A DNA stretch of 64,000 nt. Origin: Nostoc sp. KVJ3 (lineage in GTDB: Bacteria > Cyanobacteriota > Cyanobacteriia > Cyanobacteriales > Nostocaceae). Made by a program: the position numbers and the translations under genes. The stretch is from positions 2,852,001 through 2,916,000 of the forward strand of contig NZ_WWFG01000002.1 in NCBI RefSeq assembly GCF_026127265.1, read 5' to 3'. This document shows, piece by piece, positions 44,593 to 53,790 of the stretch (position 1 is its first letter; every line of letters starts with the position of its first letter). The notes under the pieces were generated by a model, which saw only the letters and a program-made list of their open reading frames with translations, had not been told where the DNA came from and did not search any database.

Positions 44593-45317
44593 GTTTAAAG
44601 GCAGTTCTCTTTGATTTTAATGGTGTCATCATTAACGATGAGGCAATCCACCTGCAACTGATAGATGAGATTCTTGTTGAAGAAAATCTCCAACCCCAAA
44701 AGGTGAGTGAGCGTCAAGCTTCTTTAGGACGCAGCGATCGCACTTGTTTTCAGCAATTACTAGCGAATCGTGGTAGAGTGAGCAATGAAAGCTATTTAAC
44801 TCAGTTGCTGTACCGCAAAGCTCAAGCTTATACGGTGGAGCTAGAAAAAATAGAGAAACTGCCTTTATATCCAGGTGTCGAAGACTTAATCTATCAGGTG
44901 CGATCGCAGAATCTGAAATTAGGATTAGTCAGTGGTGCAATTCGCCAAGAAATAGAATTGGTACTCCATCGCGCCAAACTAGCCCAACATTTTAAAGTTA
45001 TTGTCGCAGGTGATGATATCACCACCAGCAAACCACAGCCCGATGGTTATCTGCTGGCTGTGAAACGCCTAAATAAAGAATATCCTGAATTGAATCTTCA
45101 ACCATACGAGTGTTTGGCAATTGAAGATACTCCAGATGGGATAGCAGCAGCGAAGCGATCACTTATGCAAGTTGTTGGTGTAGCGAATACTTACCCATTT
45201 CACATGCTCCAGCGTTGCTGTAACTGGACTGTTGATTATCTCAGTGATTTGGAATTGGAACGGGTGCAGAAGGTTTATTCCCAAAAAGAGCCTCAACCAT
45301 CGGCAACTGAATGTTAG
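44589..45317 (+). CDS. HAD family hydrolase (phosphatase type)
   Basis: A 242-residue haloacid dehalogenase-type enzyme of the beta-phosphoglucomutase/phosphatase subfamily. Motif I is FDFNGVI (Asn instead of the usual second Asp of DxD), motif II is LGLVSGA, motif III is the Lys in TSKPQPDGYLLA, motif IV is CLAIEDTPDGIAAA. A helical cap lies between about residues 18 and 85. The motif I change may lower classic phosphatase activity. The substrate is unknown. Confidence 0.85.
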   Translation: MSLKAVLFDFNGVIINDEAIHLQLIDEILVEENLQPQKVSERQASLGRSDRTCFQQLLANRGRVSNESYLTQLLYRKAQAYTVELEKIEKLPLYPGVEDLIYQVRSQNLKLGLVSGAIRQEIELVLHRAKLAQHFKVIVAGDDITTSKPQPDGYLLAVKRLNKEYPELNLQPYECLAIEDTPDGIAAAKRSLMQVVGVANTYPFHMLQRCCNWTVDYLSDLELERVQKVYSQKEPQPSATEC

Positions 45318-45382
45318 AATACTATGTGGTGATAGTGTATTGAGTTAATGAGTAATATTACTCTTGACTTTGCACCGATCAA

Positions 45383-45455
45383 GGGGAATTAGCTCAGTTG
45401 GTAGAGTGCTGCGATCGCACCGCAGAGGCCATCGGTTCGAATCCGTTATTCTCCA
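45383..45455 (+). tRNA. tRNA-Ala (CGC), unusual
   Basis: A 73-base cloverleaf: acceptor GGGGAAT/ATTCTCC, D-arm GCTCAGTTGGTAGAGT, anticodon stem CTGCG/CGCAG with loop ATCGCAC (anticodon CGC), T-loop GGTTCGAATCC with one T-T mismatch in the T stem. GCGATCGC covers the anticodon stem and loop (45411-45418). It folds well but has a weak T stem and an unusual loop, so it may be a rare or degenerate gene. Confidence 0.7.
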
Positions 45456-46085
45456 TTTGTACATTAAATAATTATTGTCAGTTTTAAAGAATTATTGTCC
45501 AAAATCCGCCTATAGAACTCGGCTAAATATATGTTTTCTAATTTAATTTATTACAGCAAGGCCAAGGCTCTTTAATTACAAAAATAGCTTTAAAGAACTT
45601 TATTTGCAGTCTAATTACAAAAATATATAACCTCTTCTTTTGCTGTTTTCACCCAAGCAGAGGCTCCATTACTATAAAATAGCTGCGTTTCTACGTGCGA
45701 TCGCACCCCACCGTTGATTGAAACTGCCACTCTAGGCGGTGATATGATTTTTCAGCATAACAAGCCGCACATAAACGAATTGGCTCTAGCTTCATTTTTT
45801 CGCCTTTTGGCGGCAGCATTTGACCTATTTACAAAGGGCAATATCCACCAATATGTTTCTCCCGATTGCGGATGAACAAAACCATATAACCACATCCATT
45901 CAAATCTCCAATTAACATTTGCTACTGGTAGTGTCCATTCATCAACCTACATCCTTATTTACAGTCAGCAATGATGTGGCGTTCTGCAAATTCGGCAATT
46001 TTTTTAAGTTATTCGCGTGAGGGATTACTCTATTGCCTCTGCGGTTTGTTATTCCGTAACTCTTGCGTAAGTCCTAAATAGATAA
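45456..46085. other. Spacer with transposase scrap
   Basis: About 630 bases without an intact gene. It holds an IS630-like fragment (listed separately) and, near 46036, a piece of the CCTCTGCGGTT palindrome family. Confidence 0.5.
45827..45946 (-). pseudogene. Fragment of an IS630-family transposase
   Basis: An uninterrupted stretch encodes VDEWTLPVANVNWRFEWMWL then YGFVHPQSGETYWWILPFVN, which resembles the central catalytic part of IS630-type transposases. Stop codons and loss of similarity occur on both sides. No inverted ends were found. Confidence 0.65.
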
Positions 46086-46835
46086 TTAAACTTTCCCAAA
46101 TCGCCGCTCCCGTTGCTGGTAAGCACACAAGGCGCGGTGAAACTCAGCCCGATCAAAATCAGGCCAGAGAGCATCTGTAATATAAATTTCTCCATAAGCC
46201 ATTTGCCAGAGAAGAAAATTTGAGAGGCGCATTTCTCCACTGGTGCGGATTAATAAATCTGGGTCACTAATTCCGGCTGTATACAAGTGGCTCTCAAACA
46301 CCTGCTCATCAATTTCATCGGGTTGTAGGAGACCTTGTTGAACTTGTTTTGCGATCGCTTGACAAGCTTGTAAAATTTCTTGCCGTCCGCCATAATTAGT
46401 TGCTACTAAAAACCGGATACCCCTATTATTCTTAGTTTCTTCCATTGAACGGGATATTTCTTGTTGGAGCGATCGCGGTAGATCTTGCAAATTTCCCACA
46501 AACTTAATTTGAACATTCTTTTCGACCATTTCCCGCAGTTCTTGGCGCAAAACTCTTTGAAACAGAGTCATCAAAAAATCCACTTCTTCCTGCGGTCTTT
46601 TCCAGTTCTCCGTTGAAAAAGCATAAGCTGTCAGTGCTTGAATTCCCCAATCTTGACAACAGCGAAGTAAATCCTTGAGAGCATCTACTCCTCGCTTATG
46701 ACCCATAATCCGGGGTAGACCCTGATGTTTAGCCCATCGACCATTACCATCCATAATTACCGCCACGTGCTGCGGCAATAGTTCTCGTTTTAAGTCAGTA
46801 GGCAAATCTTGCAGTTTAGTTTGTTGTCCTGTCAT
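46086..46835 (-). CDS. uppS: Isoprenyl transferase (undecaprenyl diphosphate synthase)
   Basis: A 249-residue cis-prenyltransferase making the lipid carrier for peptidoglycan and polysaccharides. Motifs: HVAVIMDGNGRWAK (catalytic Asp), GHKRGVDAL, AYAFSTENWKRP, and LLIRTSGEMRLSNFLLWQMA. Its ATG overlaps the cdaA stop in ATGA. Confidence 0.96.
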   Translation of the reverse strand: MTGQQTKLQDLPTDLKRELLPQHVAVIMDGNGRWAKHQGLPRIMGHKRGVDALKDLLRCCQDWGIQALTAYAFSTENWKRPQEEVDFLMTLFQRVLRQELREMVEKNVQIKFVGNLQDLPRSLQQEISRSMEETKNNRGIRFLVATNYGGRQEILQACQAIAKQVQQGLLQPDEIDEQVFESHLYTAGISDPDLLIRTSGEMRLSNFLLWQMAYGEIYITDALWPDFDRAEFHRALCAYQQRERRFGKV

Positions 46836-47755
46836 TTTTTATCTCGAGAAGCGGTCGATGGTAATCTGAGTAAACGTGAAACCAGGGCTAGTGTCTTCCC
46901 ACCTATCCGACGAACAAAACTCAGCAGACCAGGAGCAACAGCTTCCCTATCCACAGTTGGGGACAAAAGAGCCTCTAATGACTCTTTCAACTTCTTAATC
47001 GTCAGGGGTCTATTTAGGGTTCCCCGTTCCGCCAAGGAAATAGAACCCGTTTCTTCAGAGACAACGACACAAATGCAATTTTCGACCCGCTCAGTAATTC
47101 CCATTGCCGCCCGGTGGCGTGTTCCCAACTGGCGCGAGGCTGTGCGTCCCGAAAGTGGTAAGATTATACCCGATGATATGATCCGTGAGCCACGGATTAA
47201 TGTCGCCCCATCGTGTAACAAAGTTTTCGGCTGAAAAATTGTCTGGATTAGTTCTTTAGAAACCTCCGCATTTAGCTTGACTCCTGGCACAGAAAAATCT
47301 CGCTCATCAATTGGCCCTGTGGTTTCCACAATTAGTAAAGCTCCAATGCGGTTTTTTGACAATTCTTTAACAGCCTCAACAATTTCATCAATTACACTAT
47401 CAGATTTGGGGATTGCCAGCCGATCGGGTTGAAACAACTGGCGGAATTCGCCCCGCCCCAATTGTTCCAAAAACCGTCGAAACTCTGACTGTAGGGCAAC
47501 TGCCATCGCCACAGCACAACCAATCACCAACTTTTCCAGTACAAAATTTAGCAGAGGTAGTCCTAATTTGCTACTTAGTGCTGAGGCTAGCATTAGGATA
47601 ATGAATCCCCGCACCATCCACAGTGTCCGCCGCTCGCTAATAATAACTAGTATCATGTACGTCAGCGCCAGCACTAACACAATATCCAGAGTCCCAAGTA
47701 GCAAGGACTGTGACCATCCCAGGTTTATCAGCCATTGCTTCCACCAATCTCTCAT
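46832..47755 (-). CDS. cdaA: Diadenylate cyclase CdaA
   Basis: A 307-residue enzyme making cyclic di-AMP from two ATP. Three N-terminal membrane helices (about residues 15-90) precede the DAC domain with LLHDGATLIRG (DGA motif) and GTRHRAAMGITE (RHR motif). c-di-AMP controls potassium and osmotic balance. Located between lysA and uppS, so a cell-envelope operon is likely. Confidence 0.95.
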   Translation of the reverse strand: MRDWWKQWLINLGWSQSLLLGTLDIVLVLALTYMILVIISERRTLWMVRGFIILMLASALSSKLGLPLLNFVLEKLVIGCAVAMAVALQSEFRRFLEQLGRGEFRQLFQPDRLAIPKSDSVIDEIVEAVKELSKNRIGALLIVETTGPIDERDFSVPGVKLNAEVSKELIQTIFQPKTLLHDGATLIRGSRIISSGIILPLSGRTASRQLGTRHRAAMGITERVENCICVVVSEETGSISLAERGTLNRPLTIKKLKESLEALLSPTVDREAVAPGLLSFVRRIGGKTLALVSRLLRLPSTASRDKK

Positions 47756-47838
47756 GACATCTGGATTACACTTTTGCCTCTAATTACAATGATGATTTAG
47801 GAGTACAGACTCGATTAATCTCGTCTCTCCTAACTCCT

Positions 47839-47866
47839 GTAGAGACGCGATTAATCGCGTCTCTAC
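47839..47866. repeat. Perfect 28-bp palindrome
   Basis: Two 14-base arms starting GTAGAGACGCGATT with no loop, just downstream of lysA. Fragments occur at about 26219 (GCGTCTCTAC) and 47814 (CGATTAATCTCGTCTC). A dispersed Nostoc palindrome. Confidence 0.85.
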
Positions 47867-47868
47867 TC

Positions 47869-49287
47869 CTAACCTTTAACTCCTAACTCTTGACTTTTCA
47901 GCCTTTCTGGTAGGCGATCTTGTCGAATTAAGTCTTGATAAGTTTCACGTTGCAAAATTAAATTTGCTTCGCCATTTGCCACCACAACTGCTGCCGGTCG
48001 GGGCAAGCGGTTGTAGTTAGATGCCATACTGTAATTGTAAGCACCAGTTCCCATAACTACGAGAATATCTCCTGGTTCAGTCTTTGGGAGTAGGGCATTT
48101 TTAATCAGAATATCCCCTGATTCACAATGTTTACCTGCAATTGTGACTGTTTGGCTTAAAGGAGAAGACATTTTATTGGCAACGACTGCTCGATAAACTG
48201 ATTGGTAAGTAATTGGGCGGGGATTATCAGACATTCCCCCATCGATCGCTATGTAGGTACGAATTTCTGGGATAACTTTGGATGAACCAATAGTATAGGC
48301 AGTAACGCAAGCTGTGGCAATTAGCGATCGCCCTGGTTCACTCAATAATTTCGGCAAAGGCAGATTTTCGGCTGCACAAGCTTCTTGGACAACTTCACAA
48401 ATCGCCTTCACCCACTCTTCAATGCTTGGGGGATCGTCTGATTCTGTGTACTTAATCCCTAAACCGCCACCAACGTTTAACTCAGTAATATTTAAACCAT
48501 ACTTCCCAGCATCCCGTAGCCATTGCACCATCACAGCAGCCAAATCTTGATGTGGTTGGCGCTCAAAAATTTGGGAACCAATATGAGCGTGTACCCCTAC
48601 GCAATTCAGGGTAGGCTGTTGACTGACAAAGGTAAACACTTCACCTAAATCGTTGGGATCAAAGCCAAATTTGCTATCTAAGTGTCCCGTACGAATATAC
48701 TCGTGAGTGTGGCACTCAATACCTGGAGTTAGCCGCAACATGATGCGGATTGGTTGATTGGGTTGGGCTATTTCCACAAGGGTATGCAACTCATACCAGT
48801 TATCCGCCACAATAGTTACACCAGATGCGATCGCTAAAACTAATTCTTCACGAGATTTATTATTGCCGTGGAGGTAGATTTTATTGGGACTAACACCTGC
48901 TTGTAGGGCGGTGTAAAGTTCGCCACCGGAGACTACATCGATTCCTAGTCCAACAGAACCTGCGATCGCACAAACTGCTAAACAATTCCAAGCTTTTGAG
49001 GCGTACAATACTTGAGATTCGCCCTTGTAGTATTGCTTAAAAGCATCTCGGTATTGCTGACAAGCCGAACGTAAGGTTTCTTCATCTAAAATATATAGAG
49101 GTGAACCAAACTGCTCTACTAGGGTTGTGACATCACATCCACCAATTTCTAGGGAATCATGATGATTAACTCTAGCAGTTAAGGGTAAAAGTTCTTGATT
49201 AGGCGAGGGATTCGCGTTAATGTCACGCCTTTGAGGTAAATATTGACTTCCAGAATGTTGAACCCCAGAGGGGTGAGTCGATACCAT
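47869..49287 (-). CDS. lysA: Diaminopimelate decarboxylase
   Basis: A 472-residue PLP enzyme making lysine from meso-diaminopimelate. Motifs: VLYASKAWNCLAV (PLP lysine), GVHAHIGSQIFE, ELNVGGGLGIKY, SEPGRSLIA, GKHCESGDIL (active-site Cys) and MGTGAYNYSMASNYNRLPRP. The first 45 residues are a polar extension before the barrel domain. About 110 bases upstream of cdaA. Confidence 0.96.
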   Translation of the reverse strand: MVSTHPSGVQHSGSQYLPQRRDINANPSPNQELLPLTARVNHHDSLEIGGCDVTTLVEQFGSPLYILDEETLRSACQQYRDAFKQYYKGESQVLYASKAWNCLAVCAIAGSVGLGIDVVSGGELYTALQAGVSPNKIYLHGNNKSREELVLAIASGVTIVADNWYELHTLVEIAQPNQPIRIMLRLTPGIECHTHEYIRTGHLDSKFGFDPNDLGEVFTFVSQQPTLNCVGVHAHIGSQIFERQPHQDLAAVMVQWLRDAGKYGLNITELNVGGGLGIKYTESDDPPSIEEWVKAICEVVQEACAAENLPLPKLLSEPGRSLIATACVTAYTIGSSKVIPEIRTYIAIDGGMSDNPRPITYQSVYRAVVANKMSSPLSQTVTIAGKHCESGDILIKNALLPKTEPGDILVVMGTGAYNYSMASNYNRLPRPAAVVVANGEANLILQRETYQDLIRQDRLPERLKSQELGVKG

Positions 49288-49379
49288 AAATATAAAAGTT
49301 GTCCTTATTCAAATTACGGGCTTTGAGTTCGTCTCCCGATTCCCAGTGTACAAAGGGTTTGTAATCTTATTCAATAAAT

Positions 49380-49931
49380 GTGATCTTATTAGACTTAGAA
49401 ATTAAATTACTGACAGCAGATCATCTCAGTGCAATTCTAGAACTCGACCGAGCCTGTTTTGGTGGACTTTGGACTCTAGAGGGCTATAAACGAGAATTGG
49501 ATAGTCCCAATAGCGATTTACTCGGTTTATTTTCCCCATCCACCAGCACAAGTTTGCTAGGAATGGGTTGCTTTTGGTCAATTTTAGACGAAGCCCACAT
49601 TACAATTTTGGCAGTTCATCCCCAATATCACCGTCAAGGTTTGGGTGCAGCTTTACTATATTCACTCATAAAGACAGCTTGCGATCGCAAAATGGAGCGA
49701 GCTACCCTCGAAGTCCGAGCTTCCAACTTGGCGGCAATATCTTTATATCAAAAATTTGGCTTCAAAACAGCCGGACGGCGGCGCGGCTACTACCAAGATA
49801 ATGGTGAAGATGCCTTAATCCTGTGGCTTCCAGATTTACAACACTCCAAATTTCAAAAGACTTTAGACAATTGGTATACCATAATTAGCGATCGCCTAGA
49901 CAAATCCTCTTGGCACTTACTTTCTAAGTAG
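49380..49931 (+). CDS. rimI: Ribosomal protein S18-alanine N-acetyltransferase
   Basis: A 183-residue GNAT enzyme. The acetyl-CoA loop is HPQYHRQGLGAALL, followed by EVRASNLAAISLYQKFGFKT and RRRGYYQDNGEDAL, the usual RimI ending. The ~25-residue tail is an extension. The start is GTG at 49380. It could instead be a general protein N-acetyltransferase. Confidence 0.85.
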   Translation: MILLDLEIKLLTADHLSAILELDRACFGGLWTLEGYKRELDSPNSDLLGLFSPSTSTSLLGMGCFWSILDEAHITILAVHPQYHRQGLGAALLYSLIKTACDRKMERATLEVRASNLAAISLYQKFGFKTAGRRRGYYQDNGEDALILWLPDLQHSKFQKTLDNWYTIISDRLDKSSWHLLSK

Positions 49932-50460
49932 CTGGGGATTAGTCTTGTTATGGTTCTAACGTGAAACTCGGACTCAATACTTGCAGCAGACACGCAATGA
50001 GGAGCATTTTCAAAACGAGGTTTAAAAAGATTTGGACTTAAGTTGATAAATTTTGAATTATCTTAATCGGGCTTGCGATCGGCTTCAGCAAAAAAATGTA
50101 ATTTTGTTGAGCTTATTTGTATTTAAAATTTTTATTAGAAATAGAAAACTCATAGTTAAATCATATATAAACTTTTTTGTGCTTGATTGTACTAAATTTA
50201 TATGCTATTAGTAGGTGTTTGGGATTAAGTGAATAAACTTTAAATATAAGCAGTCAACTATTCGTAATAAATCCCAAAAACGCTGGTGAACTAAAGCTCC
50301 TCAGTACACTAGCCAGATAAAAGTAGTCAATAGTTAACAATTAGCCCATCAACTAAAGTCATAGCTTCAGGATGTCTATAATCTGTTATACAGGCATCTA
50401 AAAGCTTTGCCTGTGCTAAAATCAGCATACCGGCACGACCGCAGATGATGGGATAAAGCC
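49932..50460. other. Leader and promoter region of clpC
   Basis: About 530 AT-rich bases; no gene or RNA recognised. The long upstream region fits a regulated clpC promoter, but no CtsR- or sigma-type site could be assigned. Confidence 0.4.
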
Positions 50461-52929
50461 ATGTTTGAGCGCTTCACAGAAAAAGCCATTAAGGTAATCA
50501 TGCTGGCCCAAGAAGAGGCCCGCCGTTTAGGTCACAACTTTGTCGGAACCGAGCAGATCCTCTTGGGTCTGATTGGCGAAGGCACTGGAGTGGCTGCCAA
50601 GGTGCTGAAATCAATGGGTGTCAATCTCAAAGATGCCCGAATTGAAGTTGAAAAAATTATAGGACGGGGATCGGGCTTTGTTGCCGTGGAAATTCCGTTT
50701 ACGCCACGGGCAAAGCGAGTTTTAGAACTGTCCCTAGAAGAAGCACGCCAACTGGGGCATAACTACATTGGCACCGAGCATCTGCTGTTGGGCCTAATCC
50801 GCGAAGGGGAAGGTGTCGCAGCCAGGGTGCTAGAAAACCTCGGTGTGGATCTATCTAAGGTCAGAACCCAAGTTATCCGCATGTTGGGAGAAACTGCCGA
50901 AGTTTCACCAGGCGGCTCATCTGGGCGCACAAAAACCCCGACTCTAGATGAATTTGGTTCAAACCTGACCCAAATGGCGATCGACAATAAGCTCGATCCA
51001 GTAGTGGGACGCGCCAAGGAAATTGAGCGGGTGATTCAGATATTGGGTCGCCGAACCAAAAATAACCCAGTGCTGATTGGGGAACCAGGGGTTGGTAAGA
51101 CTGCGATCGCTGAAGGTTTAGCTTCCCGCATTGCCACTAAAGATGTCCCTGACATCCTCGAAGATAAACGTGTAGTAACGCTGGATATTGGTTTGCTCGT
51201 AGCAGGAACCAAATACCGGGGTGAATTTGAAGAACGTTTGAAAAAAATCATGGATGAAATCCGCTCGGCGGGTAATGTCATTCTCGTGATTGATGAGGTA
51301 CACACCTTAATTGGTGCAGGTGCAGCAGAAGGTGCTATTGACGCAGCAAATATCCTCAAGCCAGCTTTGGCCAGAGGTGAGTTGCAGTGCATCGGCGCTA
51401 CAACCTTAGATGAATACCGAAAGCACATCGAGCGAGATGCAGCCCTAGAGCGGCGTTTCCAACCAGTGATGGTTGGCGAACCGACAGTTGATGAAACAAT
51501 TGAAATTTTATATGGTCTGCGCGAACGCTACGAGCAACACCATAAATTGAAAATCTCCGACGAAGCATTGGTAGCGGCGGCGAAGTTATCAGATCGTTAC
51601 ATTAGCGATCGCTTCCTCCCAGATAAAGCCATCGATTTAGTTGATGAAGCTGGTTCTAGAGTGCGCTTGATTAACTCCCAATTGCCACCCGCAGCTAAGG
51701 AGTTAGATAAAGAACTGCGTCAGATATTAAAAGAAAAAGATGACGCGGTGCGCTCCCAAGACTTTGATAAAGCTGGGGAACTGCGCGATCGCGAAATGGA
51801 AATCAAAGCCGAAATCCGCGCGATCGCTCAAAGCAAGACCAATGCAACTGGTACAGAAGGTGAAGAACCTGTAGTTACAGAAGAAGACATTGCTCACATT
51901 GTCGCTTCCTGGACTGGGGTACCGGTGAACAAACTCACCGAATCTGAATCTGAAAAGCTGCTGCACATGGAAGACACCTTGCATCAGCGTTTAATTGGTC
52001 AAGATGAAGCTGTGAAAGCAGTTTCACGGGCAATTCGTCGCGCTCGTGTCGGTTTGAAAAATCCCAACCGACCCATAGCTAGCTTTGTCTTCTCTGGACC
52101 GACTGGTGTAGGTAAAACCGAGTTAGCGAAATCATTAGCTGCTTACTTCTTCGGTTCCGAAGAAGCGATGATCCGCTTAGATATGTCCGAATACATGGAG
52201 CGTCACACCGTCAGCAAACTGATTGGTTCCCCTCCAGGTTATGTTGGCTATAACGAAGGTGGTCAGCTGACCGAAGCCGTGCGGCGGCGTCCTTACACCG
52301 TGGTGTTGTTCGACGAAATCGAAAAAGCACACCCCGATGTCTTCAACATGTTGCTGCAAATTTTGGAAGACGGTCGGTTAACTGATGCCAAAGGTCGCAC
52401 GGTAGACTTCAAGAACACCTTGCTGATTTTAACTTCCAATATTGGTTCTAAGGTAATTGAAAAAGGCGGTAGCGGTATCGGCTTTGAATTCTCCGAAGAT
52501 GCCAGCGAGTCAACTTACAACCGGATTCGCTCTTTGGTGAACGAAGAACTCAAGCAGTACTTCCGTCCAGAGTTCCTCAACCGACTCGATGAAATTATCG
52601 TCTTCCGTCAGTTGAACAAGCCGGAAGTGACCCAAATCGCCGAAATTATGCTCAAGGAAGTATTTGGTCGTCTGACGGAAAAGGGTATCACCTTAGAAGT
52701 CACAGACCGCTTCAAGGATCGTTTGATCCAAGAAGGTTACAGTCCCAGCTACGGCGCGAGGCCATTACGTCGGGCAATTATGCGCCTGTTAGAAGATAGT
52801 TTAGCAGAAGAGATTCTGTCTGGTCGCATTAAAGATGGCGATACTGCCGTTGTTGATGTGGATGAAAATGGCATTGTCCAAGTTAGTTCTCAACAGCGCC
52901 GGGAATTGTTACCCCAAGGTGTTGAGTAA
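50461..52929 (+). CDS. clpC: Clp protease ATPase subunit ClpC
   Basis: An 822-residue Hsp100 unfoldase feeding ClpP-type proteases. Two N-terminal repeats (MFERFTEKAIKVIMLAQEEA and the ELSLEEARQLGHNYIGTEHL copy), AAA1 with Walker A GEPGVGKT, a UVR-like middle segment (DKELRQILKEKDDAVRSQDF), and AAA2 with GPTGVGKTELAK and a VGYNEGGQLT pore loop. A ClpP loop (IGF in GSGIGFEFS) is present. Essential protein in cyanobacteria. Followed by its own terminator. Confidence 0.98.
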   Translation: MFERFTEKAIKVIMLAQEEARRLGHNFVGTEQILLGLIGEGTGVAAKVLKSMGVNLKDARIEVEKIIGRGSGFVAVEIPFTPRAKRVLELSLEEARQLGHNYIGTEHLLLGLIREGEGVAARVLENLGVDLSKVRTQVIRMLGETAEVSPGGSSGRTKTPTLDEFGSNLTQMAIDNKLDPVVGRAKEIERVIQILGRRTKNNPVLIGEPGVGKTAIAEGLASRIATKDVPDILEDKRVVTLDIGLLVAGTKYRGEFEERLKKIMDEIRSAGNVILVIDEVHTLIGAGAAEGAIDAANILKPALARGELQCIGATTLDEYRKHIERDAALERRFQPVMVGEPTVDETIEILYGLRERYEQHHKLKISDEALVAAAKLSDRYISDRFLPDKAIDLVDEAGSRVRLINSQLPPAAKELDKELRQILKEKDDAVRSQDFDKAGELRDREMEIKAEIRAIAQSKTNATGTEGEEPVVTEEDIAHIVASWTGVPVNKLTESESEKLLHMEDTLHQRLIGQDEAVKAVSRAIRRARVGLKNPNRPIASFVFSGPTGVGKTELAKSLAAYFFGSEEAMIRLDMSEYMERHTVSKLIGSPPGYVGYNEGGQLTEAVRRRPYTVVLFDEIEKAHPDVFNMLLQILEDGRLTDAKGRTVDFKNTLLILTSNIGSKVIEKGGSGIGFEFSEDASESTYNRIRSLVNEELKQYFRPEFLNRLDEIIVFRQLNKPEVTQIAEIMLKEVFGRLTEKGITLEVTDRFKDRLIQEGYSPSYGARPLRRAIMRLLEDSLAEEILSGRIKDGDTAVVDVDENGIVQVSSQQRRELLPQGVE

Positions 52930-52970
52930 GATTTAGGGTTTGGGATTTTTAGATTAAATCCCAAATTAAA

Positions 52971-53005
52971 AAACGGTAGAGTATTAATTGCTCTACCGTT
53001 TTTTT
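52971..53005 (+). terminator. Terminator of clpC
   Basis: AAACGGTAGAG/CTCTACCGTTT stem with a T-run. The next gene's ATG lies only 9 bases after it. Confidence 0.85.
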
Positions 53006-53013
53006 GTTTGAAT

Positions 53014-53286
53014 ATGTCTAATGCTCCCGACGAATACCGCGTTATTCCCCCACAAGATCCAATGAAGAATAACTGGGAATTTATGGAAGTATGGATAGAT
53101 CCAAGTCATTCCCCTCCATATATTCTTTTATTGCTTTGCCACAGTGAAGATAACTGTCAGATTTATGATCCGGCAGAGGGTTATAAAGTTGTCTTTTCCA
53201 CTAATAACTATGATGAAGCCAAGTTATATTTACTAGAAGATGAGTTTGAATCAGTTCAAGGTAGGGTGTTAGCTGCGGAATTATAG
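53014..53286 (+). CDS. Small protein of unknown function
   Basis: A 90-residue acidic soluble protein beginning MSNAPDEYRVIPPQDPMKNN. The segment WIDPSHSPPYILLLLCHSED then CQIYDPAEGYKVVFSTNNYD looks like a compact alpha/beta fold. I do not recognise the family. The ATG is directly behind the clpC terminator and lacks a clear ribosome site, so expression may depend on read-through or a promoter inside clpC. Confidence 0.6.
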   Translation: MSNAPDEYRVIPPQDPMKNNWEFMEVWIDPSHSPPYILLLLCHSEDNCQIYDPAEGYKVVFSTNNYDEAKLYLLEDEFESVQGRVLAAEL

Positions 53287-53743
53287 CGGTTCTCAGTTGG
53301 GTGCAATACGCCCGATTATTGGGGAGTCAGAAGCCAGAATTCAGGAGAACTTTATATTCTGACTCCTGACTCCAAGCTGTAGATGTATTTTAGTCATCTG
53401 AAAATCGCTATAGTCTGAAATTGATTCATTTTTCAGAGAAAGACGTAGACGTAGGTTGGGTGGAGCGGAGCGCAACCCAACATATATATCAGGATGTTGG
53501 GTTACGCAAAGCCTCCACCCAACCTACAATTTTTTTGCAACATTTTAGCCAAGAGGGTCCACTACAAGACTACCGATATTTTTTCAGAAATCAAATATGA
53601 TTCCTATATTCATTAACTGCTTCAAATCCCAATCTATAGCGGAAACGCTTTCATTTTGTTAGGGCTTGAGACTCAAAGTTATATTTGACCGACAATCTTC
53701 TTTGTGACCAATTGCTCTTTTTAGGTTGAAGTTTACGCTGGAG
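53287..53743. other. Repeat-filled spacer before parDE
   Basis: No gene seen. It contains the MITE-like element at 53451-53527 and an AATTCAGGAG/CTCCTGACTCC-type repeat near 53338-53370. Confidence 0.5.
53451..53527. mobile_element. Short MITE-like element, 15-bp terminal inverted repeats
   Basis: GTAGGTTGGGTGGAG at 53451-53465 and its exact complement at 53513-53527, with a second inner inverted pair (GCGCAACCCAACAT and ATGTTGGGTTACGC). This element type is widespread in cyanobacteria and other bacteria. Confidence 0.75.
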
Positions 53744-53774
53744 TAATACCAAAAAATATTATATATTGGTATTA
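53744..53774 (+). promoter_or_regulatory. Candidate operator of parDE
   Basis: TAATACCAA (53744-53752) and TTGGTATTA (53766-53774) are exact inverted repeats around an AT-rich core, 16 bases upstream of the parD ATG. Type II antitoxins usually bind such palindromes. Confidence 0.6.
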
Positions 53775-53790
53775 TACAGGAGGAAATTGT

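Noticed and set aside
45690..45818. Minus-strand frame reading MLPPKGEKMKLEPIRLCAAC
   Set aside because: Looks protein-like with CxxC, but has no ribosome site and partly overlaps the transposase scrap region; too weak to call.
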